64,000 bases of DNA from Microbacterium hatanonis (lineage in GTDB: Bacteria; Actinomycetota; Actinomycetes; Actinomycetales; Microbacteriaceae), in assembly GCF_008017415.1 (NCBI RefSeq), contig NZ_VRSV01000001.1, positions 744,001 through 808,000 of the forward strand, read 5' to 3'. The notes under the pieces were generated by a model, which ran no database searches, had not been told where the DNA came from, and saw only the letters and a program-made list of their open reading frames with translations. Positions 23,798 to 32,412 of this stretch are shown in pieces. Each line of letters begins with the position of its first letter. Positions within the stretch are counted from its first letter, which is position 1. The translations under genes and the position numbers were made by a program.

Positions 23798-26095
23798 TTG
23801 GAAGGTCCTGAAATCACCGCCGCTGAAGCCGTTCTCGACAACGGCCGTTTCGGCACCCGCACCGTTCGCTTCGAAACCGGTCGTCTCGCGCAGCAGGCGC
23901 AGGGCGCGGTCGCCGCGTACCTCGACGAGGAGACGATGCTCCTCTCGGCCACCAGCGCCGGCAAGCACCCGCGTGAAGGCTTCGACTTCTTCCCGCTGAC
24001 CGTCGACGTCGAAGAGCGCTCGTACGCCGCGGGCAAGATCCCCGGCTCGTTCTTCCGTCGCGAGGGCCGCCCCTCGACCGAGGCCATCCTCGTCTGCCGT
24101 CTGATCGACCGGCCGCTGCGCCCGTCGTTCGTCTCCGGCCTCCGCAACGAGGTCCAGATCGTCGTCACCGTGCTCTCGATCGCACCGGGCGAGTTCTACG
24201 ACGCGCTCGCGATCAACGCCGCATCCCTCTCGACGCAGATCTCGGGTCTGCCGTTCTCGGGTCCGATCGCCGGTGTGCGCCTCGCGCTCATCCCCGGTGC
24301 CGGTGAGACCGCCGACCAGTGGATCGCCTTCCCGACCGTGTCGCAGCTCGAGGAGGCCGTGTTCGACCTCATCGTGGCCGGCCGCGTCATCACCGACGCC
24401 AACGGCAACGAAGACGTCGCGATCATGATGGTCGAAGCGGAAGCCACCGAGGGCAGCTGGAACCTCATCAAGGGCGGCGCCGTCAAGCCCAACGAGCAGG
24501 TCGTCGCCGAGGGTCTCGAGGCCGCGAAGCCGTTCCTGAAGCAGCTCGTGGACGCGCAGAACGTCGTCGCGAACACCGCTGCCAAGGAGATCCAGTCGTT
24601 CCCCGTCTTCCCGGCCTACAGCCAGGAGACCTACGACTTCGTCGCCGGCCGTGCCTACGACAAGCTCGTCCCGATCTACCAGATCGCCGACAAGCAGCAG
24701 CGTCAGAACGCCGATGACGAGCTCAAGGCAGCCGTCAAGGCCGAGCTGGTCGCCGCCGTCGAGGCGGGCGAGCTCCCCGCCGTCGCGACGCTGGAGTTCT
24801 CGGCCGCGTACAAGTCGGTCACCAAGATCATCGTGCGCGGACGCATCCTGTCCGAGGGTGTCCGCATGGACGGCCGCGGCCTCGCCGACATCCGCCCGCT
24901 CGACGCCGAGGTGCAGGTCATCCCGCGCGTCCACGGTTCGGCGATCTTCCAGCGCGGCGAGACCCAGATCCTGGGCGTCACCACGCTGAACATGCTCAAG
25001 ATGGAGCAGCAGATCGACTCGCTGTCGCCGATCACGCGCAAGCGCTACATGCACCACTACAACTTCCCGCCGTACTCGACCGGTGAGACCGGTCGTGTGG
25101 GAAGCCCGAAGCGTCGCGAGATCGGGCACGGCTTCCTCGCCGAGCGCGCGCTCGTTCCGGTTCTGCCGGCGCGCGACGAGTTCCCCTACGCCATCCGCCA
25201 GGTGTCCGAGGCTCTCGGCTCCAACGGTTCGACGTCGATGGGATCCGTCTGCGCCTCGACCCTGTCGCTCCTGAACGCCGGTGTGCCGCTGCGCGCGCCG
25301 GTCGCCGGCATCGCGATGGGTCTCGTCACCGACGAGGTCGACGGTCAGACCCGCTACGCCGCCCTGACCGACATCCTCGGTGCGGAAGACGCGCTCGGCG
25401 ACATGGACTTCAAGGTCGCCGGCACGAGCGAGTTCATCACGGCCATCCAGCTCGACACGAAGCTCGACGGCATCCCGTCGTCGGTGCTCGCGGCCGCGCT
25501 GACCCAGGCCAAGGAAGCCCGCCTGACGATCCTCGGTGTGCTCAACGCCGCGATCGACGCGCCCGACGAGATGGCGCCCACCGCGCCCCGCGTCATCAGC
25601 GTGCAGATCCCGGTCGACAAGATCGGCGAGCTCATCGGCCCCAAGGGCAAGACGATCAACGCGATCCAGGACGAGACCGGTGCCGACATCTCCATCGAGG
25701 AGGACGGCACGGTCTACATCGGTGCCGTCGACGGTCCGTCGGCCGAGGCCGCCCGTGCCCAGGTCAACGCGATCGCGAACCCGACCAACCCCGAGGTCGG
25801 CGAGCAGTTCCTCGGAACCGTCGTCAAGATCGCGACGTTCGGTGCGTTCGTCTCCCTGCTCCCGGGCAAGGACGGCCTGCTCCACGTCAGCGAGGTGCGC
25901 AAGCTCGCCGGTGGCAAGCGTGTCGAGAACGTCGACGACGTGCTCTCGGTCGGCCAGAAGCTCCTCGTGCGCATCACGAAGATCGACGACCGCGGCAAGC
26001 TGTCGCTCGAGCCCGTGACGGACGACCAGGAGGCCGCCGACCAGGAGGGCTCCGCAGCTGCGAGCGAGGGCCCCGAGGCTCCCGCCGAGGGTTGA
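23798..26095 (+). CDS. pnp: Polyribonucleotide nucleotidyltransferase (PNPase / GpsI)
   Basis: 765 residues. PNPase degrades RNA 3' to 5' by phosphorolysis and can add tails. Two RNase PH domains (about 20-235 and 330-560), a KH domain ([18 protein letters not shown] near residue 600) and an S1 domain ([20 protein letters not shown] near 670) are present in order, ending with an acidic tail. The start is a TTG at 23798, supported by AGAAGGAGAG seven bases upstream and by the family N-terminus [13 protein letters not shown]; longer in-frame starts run into the structured leader. A terminator follows at 26129. Confidence 0.95.
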   Translation: MEGPEITAAEAVLDNGRFGTRTVRFETGRLAQQAQGAVAAYLDEETMLLSATSAGKHPREGFDFFPLTVDVEERSYAAGKIPGSFFRREGRPSTEAILVCRLIDRPLRPSFVSGLRNEVQIVVTVLSIAPGEFYDALAINAASLSTQISGLPFSGPIAGVRLALIPGAGETADQWIAFPTVSQLEEAVFDLIVAGRVITDANGNEDVAIMMVEAEATEGSWNLIKGGAVKPNEQVVAEGLEAAKPFLKQLVDAQNVVANTAAKEIQSFPVFPAYSQETYDFVAGRAYDKLVPIYQIADKQQRQNADDELKAAVKAELVAAVEAGELPAVATLEFSAAYKSVTKIIVRGRILSEGVRMDGRGLADIRPLDAEVQVIPRVHGSAIFQRGETQILGVTTLNMLKMEQQIDSLSPITRKRYMHHYNFPPYSTGETGRVGSPKRREIGHGFLAERALVPVLPARDEFPYAIRQVSEALGSNGSTSMGSVCASTLSLLNAGVPLRAPVAGIAMGLVTDEVDGQTRYAALTDILGAEDALGDMDFKVAGTSEFITAIQLDTKLDGIPSSVLAAALTQAKEARLTILGVLNAAIDAPDEMAPTAPRVISVQIPVDKIGELIGPKGKTINAIQDETGADISIEEDGTVYIGAVDGPSAEAARAQVNAIANPTNPEVGEQFLGTVVKIATFGAFVSLLPGKDGLLHVSEVRKLAGGKRVENVDDVLSVGQKLLVRITKIDDRGKLSLEPVTDDQEAADQEGSAAASEGPEAPAEG

Positions 26096-26128
26096 TCCTC
26101 CGTCCGGTCCTCGTGGCCGGACGACCGT

Positions 26129-26162
26129 GAATGCCCGTTCCGCCTCGGCGGGGCGGGCATTC
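26129..26162 (+). terminator. pnp terminator hairpin
   Basis: GAATGCCCG with CGGGCATTC forms a 9-base stem, extended by an imperfect inner GTTCCGCC/GGCGGGGC stem, 34 bases after the pnp stop. Confidence 0.7.
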
Positions 26163-26320
26163 GCCGTCTGAAAGCGTTACCGAATGTTTATCGACCGGGC
26201 GGGGTGGGCGGAGGGCGCGTCCGCTGTCTGCTCTACCCTCGAAGTACGCGGGAAGCCTGGGCGAGTCGTGACGTCGAGATCACCCACCCGCAGCGGAACC
26301 GATCAGCAGGGAGTCGCGTG

Positions 26321-27346
26321 ATGTCGGGGTTGAGCGTCGGCGGTACGACGCCCTTCGGCTCGCCCGCAGCCGGATTCCCGCATCCGTCCGCTCCGATCCC
26401 CGTGCAGGGCGCCGCGCTGGGAAGCACCGTGCGCGTCGCTCTGGGCGACTCGGGGTTCCGCGTGTTCCCGCTCTTCCTCGGCGCGGCCGAGTTCGGCTGG
26501 AACGTCGACATCGCCTCCAGTCACGCCATCCTCGACGCCTACGCGGAGCTCGGCGGAAACGCGGTGCACACCGCCGACAGCTACTCGGCAGGACGCAGCG
26601 AGTACATCGTGGGGCAGTGGCTGCACTCCCGCGGGATGCGCGACGACACCGTGGTCGCCGTTCGCGTCGGTGGTCACCCCGACAACCCGGGCCTCGGTTC
26701 GGTATCGCTCGTGCGCGCGGTCGAAGCATCCCTCGCGCGCCTGATGACCGACCGCATCGACGTCCTGTACCTCGATGCGACGAGCGACCGGGGTGCGGTG
26801 CTCGAAGACACCCTCGCGACCGCCGAATGGCTGGTCGAATCGGGCAAGGTCCGCGCCGTGGGCGCCTACGGCTACACCGCCGCGCAGTTGGTGGAGGCCC
26901 GCATCCTCTCGTCGGCGGGCTACCCGCGCATCACCGTTCTCGACGCGCCGTACAACCTGCTGCGTCGCGAGGAGTTCAACGGCGACCTGCGTCTGGTGGC
27001 GGGCGCTCAAGCCATGGCGTTCACCCCGTCGCACGCCCTCGAGCACGGATTCCTCGCCGGGGGGCACCGCACGCGTCCGAGCGTCGTGCGGTCGGTGCGC
27101 GGTGCGCAGCTGACCGCGAACCTGAACCGCCGCGGAGGCCGTGCACTCCGTGCGCTCGACGCGGTGGGCGCCGAGCTCGGCCTCCCCGATGCGGCGGTCG
27201 CCGTCGCGTGGTTGCTCGCCCAGAAGGTCGTCACCGCTCCGATCGTGAACGCGGTCGCCCCCGGTAACGTCGTCGAGCTCATCCAGGGAGTCGGAGCGCG
27301 GCTGAGTCGCGCGCACCTCGCCGATATCGCGCGCGCCGTCGAGTAA
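26321..27346 (+). CDS. Aldo/keto-reductase-fold protein with altered catalytic tetrad
   Basis: 341 residues from the ATG at 26321, preceded by AGGGAG. The TIM-barrel layout of aldo/keto reductases is clear, including YSAGRSEYIVGQWL near residue 88 and SGKVRAVGAYGYTAAQLVEA near 175. However, aligned to the usual FDTADxY, ATKVG and IDLYxxH motifs, the catalytic Asp is His83, the Lys is Arg115 and the His is Asp152; only Tyr88 remains. The N-terminal 45 residues are low complexity. It may be a pseudo-enzyme or NADPH-binding regulator rather than a reductase. A longer upstream frame (from 26204) is not supported by a ribosome-binding site. Confidence 0.82.
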   Translation: MSGLSVGGTTPFGSPAAGFPHPSAPIPVQGAALGSTVRVALGDSGFRVFPLFLGAAEFGWNVDIASSHAILDAYAELGGNAVHTADSYSAGRSEYIVGQWLHSRGMRDDTVVAVRVGGHPDNPGLGSVSLVRAVEASLARLMTDRIDVLYLDATSDRGAVLEDTLATAEWLVESGKVRAVGAYGYTAAQLVEARILSSAGYPRITVLDAPYNLLRREEFNGDLRLVAGAQAMAFTPSHALEHGFLAGGHRTRPSVVRSVRGAQLTANLNRRGGRALRALDAVGAELGLPDAAVAVAWLLAQKVVTAPIVNAVAPGNVVELIQGVGARLSRAHLADIARAVE

Positions 27347-27425
27347 CCCGAGCGCTGCCGCGACCCGTGTCGTAGGCTGAAATGCGTGGCACGGAGTACG
27401 CCGCCCGACGACGAATCGAGTTGAC

Positions 27426-28028
27426 GTGACGCACTATCTCTATCTCGTGCGCCACGGCGAGCATCAAGACGCCGAGCACGGGCTCACCGACGGTCCGCTC
27501 TCGCCGCGGGGGATGCGCCAGGCCGCCCTCATCGCCGACCGACTGTCGGGGGTGCCCCTCGATGCCGTGTGGCACTCGCCGCTCGAACGGGCCGCCCAGA
27601 CCGCCGCCGCCGTCGCTGAGCGCCTGCCGTCCGTCTCACCGCAGCCCTCGGCGCTGCTGTTCGACTGCGTCCCGACGGGCATGACCGACGACACCCCGGG
27701 GGCGTACGAGCCGTTCTTCGGCAGCGTCACCGAGGCAGAGGTCGAGGCCGGCAGCGCCCAGATGGCGGATGCGACGAGCGAATTCCTCGTGCGCAAGCCG
27801 GGCGAGGTGCACGAGCTGCTCATCACCCACAACTTCGTGATCGCGTGGTTCGTGCGCGAGGTGCTCCAGACACCCGACTGGCGCTGGATGACCCTCAACC
27901 AGGCGCACTGCGGTCTGACTGTGCTGTCGCAGCGCAAGGGGCGACCCTGGTCGATGCTCACCCACAACGACCTCGCGCACCTCCCGTTCGAGCTGCGCAC
28001 CGGCCTCCCCGAGACCATCCCCGTCTAG
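27426..28028 (+). CDS. Histidine phosphatase family protein
   Basis: 200 residues from a GTG. The phosphoglycerate-mutase-like fold is marked by LVRHGEHQ (catalytic His near residue 9), SPLERAAQTAAAVAERL near 57 and THNFVIAWFVREV near 138 with the second His. Such proteins dephosphorylate small metabolites or proteins, and the specific substrate is unknown. A TAGGCT promoter hexamer lies about 50 bases upstream. It follows the AKR-like gene by 79 bases and is followed by an imperfect hairpin at 28046. Confidence 0.88.
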   Translation: MTHYLYLVRHGEHQDAEHGLTDGPLSPRGMRQAALIADRLSGVPLDAVWHSPLERAAQTAAAVAERLPSVSPQPSALLFDCVPTGMTDDTPGAYEPFFGSVTEAEVEAGSAQMADATSEFLVRKPGEVHELLITHNFVIAWFVREVLQTPDWRWMTLNQAHCGLTVLSQRKGRPWSMLTHNDLAHLPFELRTGLPETIPV

Positions 28029-28045
28029 CTCGCGCGCGGCCTTCG

Positions 28046-28110
28046 CGAGACACCGCGATCGGCTGAAACACCTCGCCAGGCGGCGCGTGTCGGCCGATCC
28101 GTGTTTCTCG
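28046..28110. repeat. Imperfect intergenic hairpin after the histidine phosphatase gene
   Basis: Arms 28046-28066 and 28090-28110 match in 16 of 21 positions without gaps (CGAGA...GATCGGC-GA type), and the loop contains an inner CGCC/GGCGG stem. It lies between convergent genes, so it may act as a terminator, but its length and imperfect arms resemble the other long hairpins in this window. Confidence 0.5.
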
Positions 28111-28119
28111 AGGCGGATG

Positions 28120-28590
28120 CTACGCGCCGAGTGCCTTCGCGTACCAGCGCGTCGCGTTCGCGTTGTCGTTGTAGGCGTCGATCTGCTCGTAGCCCGACCG
28201 CGCGTAGAGCGCGCCGGCGGCGTCGAGGGTGTGGTGGGTGTCGAGCACCATCTCGGCGGCGCCGAGAGCGGAGGCCCTCGCCTCGAGGTCGGTGAGCAGC
28301 ATCCGTCCCCAGCCGCGACCGCGACCGGCGTCGCAGACGTAGAGGTGCTTCACCTCGTAGCGCGTGCCGAGCGGGCCGTCGGCGATGCGGCGGATTCCGC
28401 CGCATCCGACGGGCTCGTCGCCGTCGTAGAGGACGACGAAGACGCCCGCGGGCTCGGTGAAGGTGGCGGCCTCGGGGAAGACGGTGCGGTACGTGCCACC
28501 CGGGAAGATGGACGCCCGAAGGGCGAAGTACTCCTCGAGCAGGCCGTGCGCGTCGGGGTGATCGACCGGCACGGGGCGGATCTCGGTCAT
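28120..28590 (-). CDS. GNAT family N-acetyltransferase
   Basis: 156 residues. The acetyl-CoA-binding motif A is AGRGRGWGRMLLTDLEARA near residue 89, preceded by the VKHLYVCD strand and followed by YARSGYEQIDAYN, the motif B region ending in the usual Tyr. The acceptor is unknown. Convergent with the histidine phosphatase and divergent from dapB. Confidence 0.88.
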   Translation of the reverse strand: MTEIRPVPVDHPDAHGLLEEYFALRASIFPGGTYRTVFPEAATFTEPAGVFVVLYDGDEPVGCGGIRRIADGPLGTRYEVKHLYVCDAGRGRGWGRMLLTDLEARASALGAAEMVLDTHHTLDAAGALYARSGYEQIDAYNDNANATRWYAKALGA

Positions 28591-28608
28591 GGGTCGAGAG
28601 TAGCGCCG

Positions 28609-28614
28609 TAGTCT
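28609..28614 (+). promoter_or_regulatory. -10 hexamer TAGTCT, leaderless start of dapB
   Basis: TAGTCT lies six bases before the dapB ATG at 28621, with no ribosome-binding site. Confidence 0.6.
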
Positions 28615-28620
28615 GGGGGC

Positions 28621-29451
28621 ATGACGACGCGCGTGACCATCGTGGGCGGTACGGGGAAGCTCGGCGGCGTGATCCGCGAGGTCGTCGAGGCGGAGCCCGG
28701 CTACGAGGTCGTCGGCGTTCTCACGTCGCGCTCCGACCTGTCAGAGATCGACGGGTCCGACCTCGTGATCGACGCCTCCACTCCCGCCGTCTCCATCGAT
28801 GTGGTGCGCGCCGCCGTCGAGCGGGGCATCAACGTTCTCGTCGGAACCTCGGGCTGGTCGAACGAGCGCATCGCGCTCGTGCGTCCCCTCGTCGAGAAGG
28901 CGGGCACGGGTGCCGTCTTCATCCCGAACTTCTCGCTCGGCTCGATCATCGGCACGGCCCTCGCCGCCGCCGCGGCCCCGTTCTTCGCGTCCATCGAGAT
29001 CGTCGAGGCGCACCGCGACACCAAGATCGATTCGCCCAGCGGCACGGCCGTGCGCACCGCGGAGATGATCGCGGCCGCGCGCTCGTCGGCGGGGCCGGTC
29101 GAGTCGCCCCACGCCGACCAGCGCGCACGGGGACAGCAGGTCGCGAGCGTGCCCATCCACTCGCTGCGCCGCCCGGGCGTGGTGGCCCGCCAGGAGACCG
29201 TTCTGTCGGGGCCGGGGGAGTCGGTCACGATCGTCCACGACACGATCGAGCCGGCGCTCGCCTACGCCCCGGGCATCTGCATCGCCCTCGCCGCCGCGCG
29301 AGACGCCCGCGGCGTCATCGTCGGTCTCGACAACTTCATCGACCTCGGACTGCGTACGCCCCGCGAGCGCGCCGCCAAGCCGATCGACGACGCGGGCGTG
29401 CCGGGGCAGGTCGCCAGCGCCACGGCCTTCGACCGCCCCGCCGACGCATGA
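28621..29451 (+). CDS. dapB: 4-hydroxy-tetrahydrodipicolinate reductase
   Basis: 276 residues. DapB performs the NAD(P)H-dependent second step of the diaminopimelate/lysine branch, feeding peptidoglycan and lysine. TIVGGTGKLGGVI is the nucleotide loop, FIPNFSLGS near residue 101 and PSGTA near 138 are diagnostic. The active-site segment reads EAHRDTK (129-135): His131 and Lys135 correspond to the catalytic His and Lys, but the second His of the usual His-His pair is Arg132. The C-terminus extends about 15 residues past the fold. Its stop overlaps the next start (ATGA). Confidence 0.92.
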   Translation: MTTRVTIVGGTGKLGGVIREVVEAEPGYEVVGVLTSRSDLSEIDGSDLVIDASTPAVSIDVVRAAVERGINVLVGTSGWSNERIALVRPLVEKAGTGAVFIPNFSLGSIIGTALAAAAAPFFASIEIVEAHRDTKIDSPSGTAVRTAEMIAAARSSAGPVESPHADQRARGQQVASVPIHSLRRPGVVARQETVLSGPGESVTIVHDTIEPALAYAPGICIALAAARDARGVIVGLDNFIDLGLRTPRERAAKPIDDAGVPGQVASATAFDRPADA

Positions 29452-29897
29452 CCGCTCGCATCGGCGTCGCCGTGATGGCGGTTCTCCTGCTGCTGTACAT
29501 CGGCCTCGTCGGCCAGCGCGCCTGGGTGCTGCTCAGCAGCGGAGACGGCGTCGGGATCGGCCTCGGCGTGGCGCTCATCGTGCTGCCGATCGTCGCCATC
29601 TGGGGCCTCGGACGCGAACTCTGGTTCGGGGTGCGGGCGGAACAGCTCGGCAAGCGGCTCGCCGCCGACAACGCCCTGCCCGCCGAGGAGCTCGAGGTGC
29701 GCCCCAGCGGCCGGGTCGTGCGTGATGACGCCGACGCCGTCTTCCCGGCCTACCGGGCGGAGGTCGAGAAGAACCCGGACGACTGGCGCTCGTGGTACCG
29801 GCTCGGTCTGGCCTACGACGGATCGGGCGACCGCCGCCGCGCCCGCGGAGCGATCCGCACGGCCATCAAGCTCGAGTCGGCTGCTCGCCGCGCCTGA
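29448..29897 (+). CDS. Small membrane protein with TPR-like C-terminus
   Basis: 149 residues. Two membrane helices (about 5-25 and 38-58), then a soluble region ending in one TPR-like helix pair (NPDDWRSWYRLGLAYDGSGD near residue 113). The single TPR-like unit and position directly after dapB (4-base overlap) are typical of Microbacteriaceae, but no role is established. Probably a membrane-anchored protein-interaction module. It converges with the epimerase gene eight bases downstream. Confidence 0.8.
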   Translation: MTARIGVAVMAVLLLLYIGLVGQRAWVLLSSGDGVGIGLGVALIVLPIVAIWGLGRELWFGVRAEQLGKRLAADNALPAEELEVRPSGRVVRDDADAVFPAYRAEVEKNPDDWRSWYRLGLAYDGSGDRRRARGAIRTAIKLESAARRA

Positions 29898-29904
29898 ACC
29901 CCGC

Positions 29905-30810
29905 TCAGGCGTCGGGCAGCGCGTTCGCGACGGCGTCTTCGACGGTCGGCTGGGAGAAGGTGAACCCGGACGACTCGAGCGCCTCCGGCACGACATGCGC
30001 GTCGCTCGTGAGAAGACCTTCGGTCGCGTCGGAACCGAGCACCATCTTCACCGCGAACACGGGAGCCCGCAGCAGGTACGGGCGGTTCATGCGGCGGGCG
30101 AGAGCGAAGCCGAGGTCGTTCGCCGTGGCGCGCGTGGGGCCGGTGAGGTTCACGGGTCCGTCGATGTCGCGGTCGATGACGTGCCGGATGGCGGCGACCT
30201 CGTCGTCGAGCGAGATCCACGGCCATACCTGCGTGCCGCGGCCGATCGGGCCGGACACCCCGAATCTCGTCAGCAGCAGCAGCGGCTTGAGCACACCCCG
30301 CTCGTGCACCACGGGCGCGGTGCGCAGCAGAGCCACGCGCGCCTTGTCCCCGGCCCCGCGAGCAGCGCTCTCCCACTCACCGGTGAGGTCGGCGAGGAAC
30401 CCCTCGCCGCGCGGCGAGGTCTCCGTGAGACGGGCGCCCGGCGCCGAGCCGTAGAAGCCGGTCGCCGAGGCGTTGATGAAGGCCGGCGCCTCGTGGCCGA
30501 GCGCACGCACCGCGGTGGCGAGCGTGCGCGTCGGTGTGATCCTCGACCACAGCAGCGTGCTCTTGTACGAGCGCGTCCATGGGAACTTCCCGATGCTCGC
30601 GCCGTTGAGGCCCACGACCGCGTCGGCGCCCTCCAGGACGGACGGCGGGAGGGGAGTGGCATCCGCGAGCCACTGCACCTCGTCGTCGCGCGTCGGGGGA
30701 CGACGGACCAGGGTCGTCACGGCGATGCCGTCGGCGCGCAACGAGGAGACGAGGGCCTCGCCGATCAGTCCGGAAGCGCCGGCGACGACGACGCGACGAG
30801 CCTCAGGCAA
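29905..30810 (-). CDS. SDR39U1-type NAD-dependent epimerase (TIGR01777 family)
   Basis: 301 residues from a TTG at 30810. Rossmann loop VVAGASGLIGEALVSSL at the N-terminus, INASATGFYGSA near residue 113 and the C-terminal DUF1731-type segment (MNRPYLLRAPVFAVKMVLG) are diagnostic of this extended SDR family. Its substrate is unknown, although relatives are linked to cell division or chloroplast division. The TTG is supported by GAGG seven bases upstream; no ATG or GTG lies nearby. The start overlaps the OsmC stop by eight bases, so the two genes form an operon. Confidence 0.87.
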   Translation of the reverse strand: MPEARRVVVAGASGLIGEALVSSLRADGIAVTTLVRRPPTRDDEVQWLADATPLPPSVLEGADAVVGLNGASIGKFPWTRSYKSTLLWSRITPTRTLATAVRALGHEAPAFINASATGFYGSAPGARLTETSPRGEGFLADLTGEWESAARGAGDKARVALLRTAPVVHERGVLKPLLLLTRFGVSGPIGRGTQVWPWISLDDEVAAIRHVIDRDIDGPVNLTGPTRATANDLGFALARRMNRPYLLRAPVFAVKMVLGSDATEGLLTSDAHVVPEALESSGFTFSQPTVEDAVANALPDA

Positions 30811-31228
30811 GCGTCGCCTCGAGCGTGATCTCGATGCCCGCGAGCGCCTGGGAGACGGGGCAGTTCGCCTTGGCGTCCTGCGCGATCGCGTCGAACGCCG
30901 CCGCGTCGATGCCCGGCACGACGGCATTGACGTTCAGGTGGCTGCCGGTGATGCCGGTGCCCGGCTTGAAGGTGACGGATGCTGTGGCATCGATCGATTC
31001 CGGAGGGGTGCCGTTCTCGGTGAGCGCGTTGGAGAGCGCCATGCTGAAGCACGACGAGTGCGCTGCGGCGAGCAGTTCCTCGGGAGTCGTGACCGCGCTC
31101 GAACCCTCGCTGCGGGCCTTCCAATTGACGTCGAACGTGCCGGCGCCCGACGACGCGAGCGCGACGGATCCCGAACCTTCGAACAGGGTGCCCTTCCAGG
31201 CGGTGGTGGCTTCGCTGGTGACCGACAT
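30803..31228 (-). CDS. OsmC family peroxiredoxin
   Basis: 141 residues. The two redox cysteines are in AAAHSSCFSMALSNAL near residue 60 and KANCPVSQAL near 124, as in OsmC organic hydroperoxide reductases. The protein reduces lipid and organic peroxides using a thiol partner. An AEGSS-like TTPEELLAAA segment also fits. Its promoter hexamer is TAGGCT on the minus strand at 31276-31281, and CGGAGG precedes the ATG. The SDR39U1 gene follows in the same operon. Confidence 0.9.
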   Translation of the reverse strand: MSVTSEATTAWKGTLFEGSGSVALASSGAGTFDVNWKARSEGSSAVTTPEELLAAAHSSCFSMALSNALTENGTPPESIDATASVTFKPGTGITGSHLNVNAVVPGIDAAAFDAIAQDAKANCPVSQALAGIEITLEATLA

Positions 31229-31275
31229 CGTGACCTCCGATTGTTCGCGCCGCGCGGCACGGCGCTTCGAGCGCC

Positions 31276-31281
31276 AGCCTA
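31276..31281 (-). promoter_or_regulatory. -10 hexamer TAGGCT upstream of the OsmC gene
   Basis: Minus-strand TAGGCT, giving a leader of about 40 bases with a CGGAGG ribosome-binding site before the ATG at 31228. Confidence 0.5.
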
Positions 31282-31345
31282 GCCACCGGGTGGCCGTCGC
31301 GGGCCTGCCTCGACAGCGGAGGAACGCGCGTGGTACTCGCGGGTG

Positions 31346-31879
31346 TCAGACGGCGGGGCGGGCCCGACCGATCAGACCCGCGCGCTGGAGCACCAGGTAG
31401 AGCTGGCACCCGAGGCAGAGTCCGAAGACGGCGTTGAGGAAGGCCGCGACGAAGGCCATGGCCGCCGTGATCGGGAGCGCCCATGGCACGCCTACGAGCT
31501 GCAGCACGAGGCCGACCGTCACGACGAACAGTCCTACGCCCTGAGCGAAGCGCGGCGGGCGGGGGTCTTCGAGGTCGCGCGGCGGGGCGAGGCGCGGCTG
31601 GACGACCGTGCGGAACAGCACCGCCCATGGCGCGGTGCGCGGCGAGACCACGCCCCACACGAACAGGAGCGCGATGACGAGCAGCAGAACGAAACCCGGG
31701 TCGAGCACGCGCTCGGCGACCGAGGCGGCCGGCAGCGCCCATGCGGAGCCGCCGGCGCCCTCGCGGGTCGACAGTCCCGTGAGCGACAGCACGACGGCGA
31801 TCGCGAGCAGCACGGTGGTCACGGATGCGACGAAGCGGGGTCCACGCGGATCGATTCCACGGGCGGGGGAGTCAGACAC
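31346..31879 (-). CDS. DUF4395 domain-containing membrane protein
   Basis: 177 residues from a GTG at 31879, with four to five membrane segments. DUF4395 proteins are integral membrane proteins of unknown function. Close to the C-terminus GLCLGCQLYLVLQRAG holds a CxxC, a possible redox pair facing the thioredoxin-like partner encoded immediately upstream with an 8-base overlap. The overlap and recurring association suggest they work together in membrane thiol redox chemistry or sulfur handling. Confidence 0.82.
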   Translation of the reverse strand: MSDSPARGIDPRGPRFVASVTTVLLAIAVVLSLTGLSTREGAGGSAWALPAASVAERVLDPGFVLLLVIALLFVWGVVSPRTAPWAVLFRTVVQPRLAPPRDLEDPRPPRFAQGVGLFVVTVGLVLQLVGVPWALPITAAMAFVAAFLNAVFGLCLGCQLYLVLQRAGLIGRARPAV

Positions 31880-32309
31880 CGGCGGTCTCCTCGGCGAGGC
31901 GGGCGAGCTCGAGCTGGACGACGTGGAGGTTGGGAACCCCGCCGATGCGGGACTGCACGGCGCCGCGGCGGTCGAGGATGAGGGTGGTGGGGGTCTGCAT
32001 GACCTGGAAGTGCCGCGCGATGTCGGGTCGGTGGGTGAGGTCGACGTCGAGGTGACGCACTCCCTCGTGCTCGGACGCCAGCGCAGCCAGCGTGCGGTGC
32101 ACCCCGGGGCAGCGCGAGCACATCTCGGTGCTGAACTGCAGCAGCGTGGCCTGCTCGCCGAGGCCGTCGGCGCCCAGACGCTGCGGCTCCACGATCTCGG
32201 ATCGCACGTGGGATCGGGCGCGTCCTTGCCGCACCTGCAGTACCACGCCGACCAGCACCGCCACCGCGAGGAGGGCGGCGAGGCCAATCAGGGCTTCGAC
32301 GAGAGTCAT
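31872..32309 (-). CDS. Membrane-anchored thioredoxin-like protein
   Basis: 145 residues from the ATG at 32309. One N-terminal membrane helix (about 4-27) followed by a thioredoxin domain whose redox motif is CSRC (in STEMCSRCPGVH), rather than CGPC. The cis-Pro is present in MQTPTTLIL. The orientation is consistent with an extracytoplasmic or membrane-surface thiol oxidoreductase. It is the first gene of a two-gene operon with DUF4395 and is divergent from thyX. Confidence 0.87.
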   Translation of the reverse strand: MTLVEALIGLAALLAVAVLVGVVLQVRQGRARSHVRSEIVEPQRLGADGLGEQATLLQFSTEMCSRCPGVHRTLAALASEHEGVRHLDVDLTHRPDIARHFQVMQTPTTLILDRRGAVQSRIGGVPNLHVVQLELARLAEETAGV

Positions 32310-32399
32310 AGCAGTCCACGCTAATGGCTGCGCGGGCCTCGGAGGCCGGTGATGCTCGGTATGACGCGAGTGGCGTAACAGAGCGCTCGATGTGCCGGA

Positions 32400-32405
32400 T
32401 AAGGT
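32400..32405 (+). promoter_or_regulatory. -10-like hexamer TAAGGT, leaderless start of thyX
   Basis: TAAGGT lies seven bases before the GTG at 32413. There is no ribosome-binding site. Confidence 0.5.
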
Positions 32406-32412
32406 GGCACCC

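Noticed and set aside
23582..25885. A 767-residue open frame antisense to pnp
   Set aside because: Codon shadow of a high-GC gene: Arg/Asp/Gly/Leu/Val repeats without any domain.
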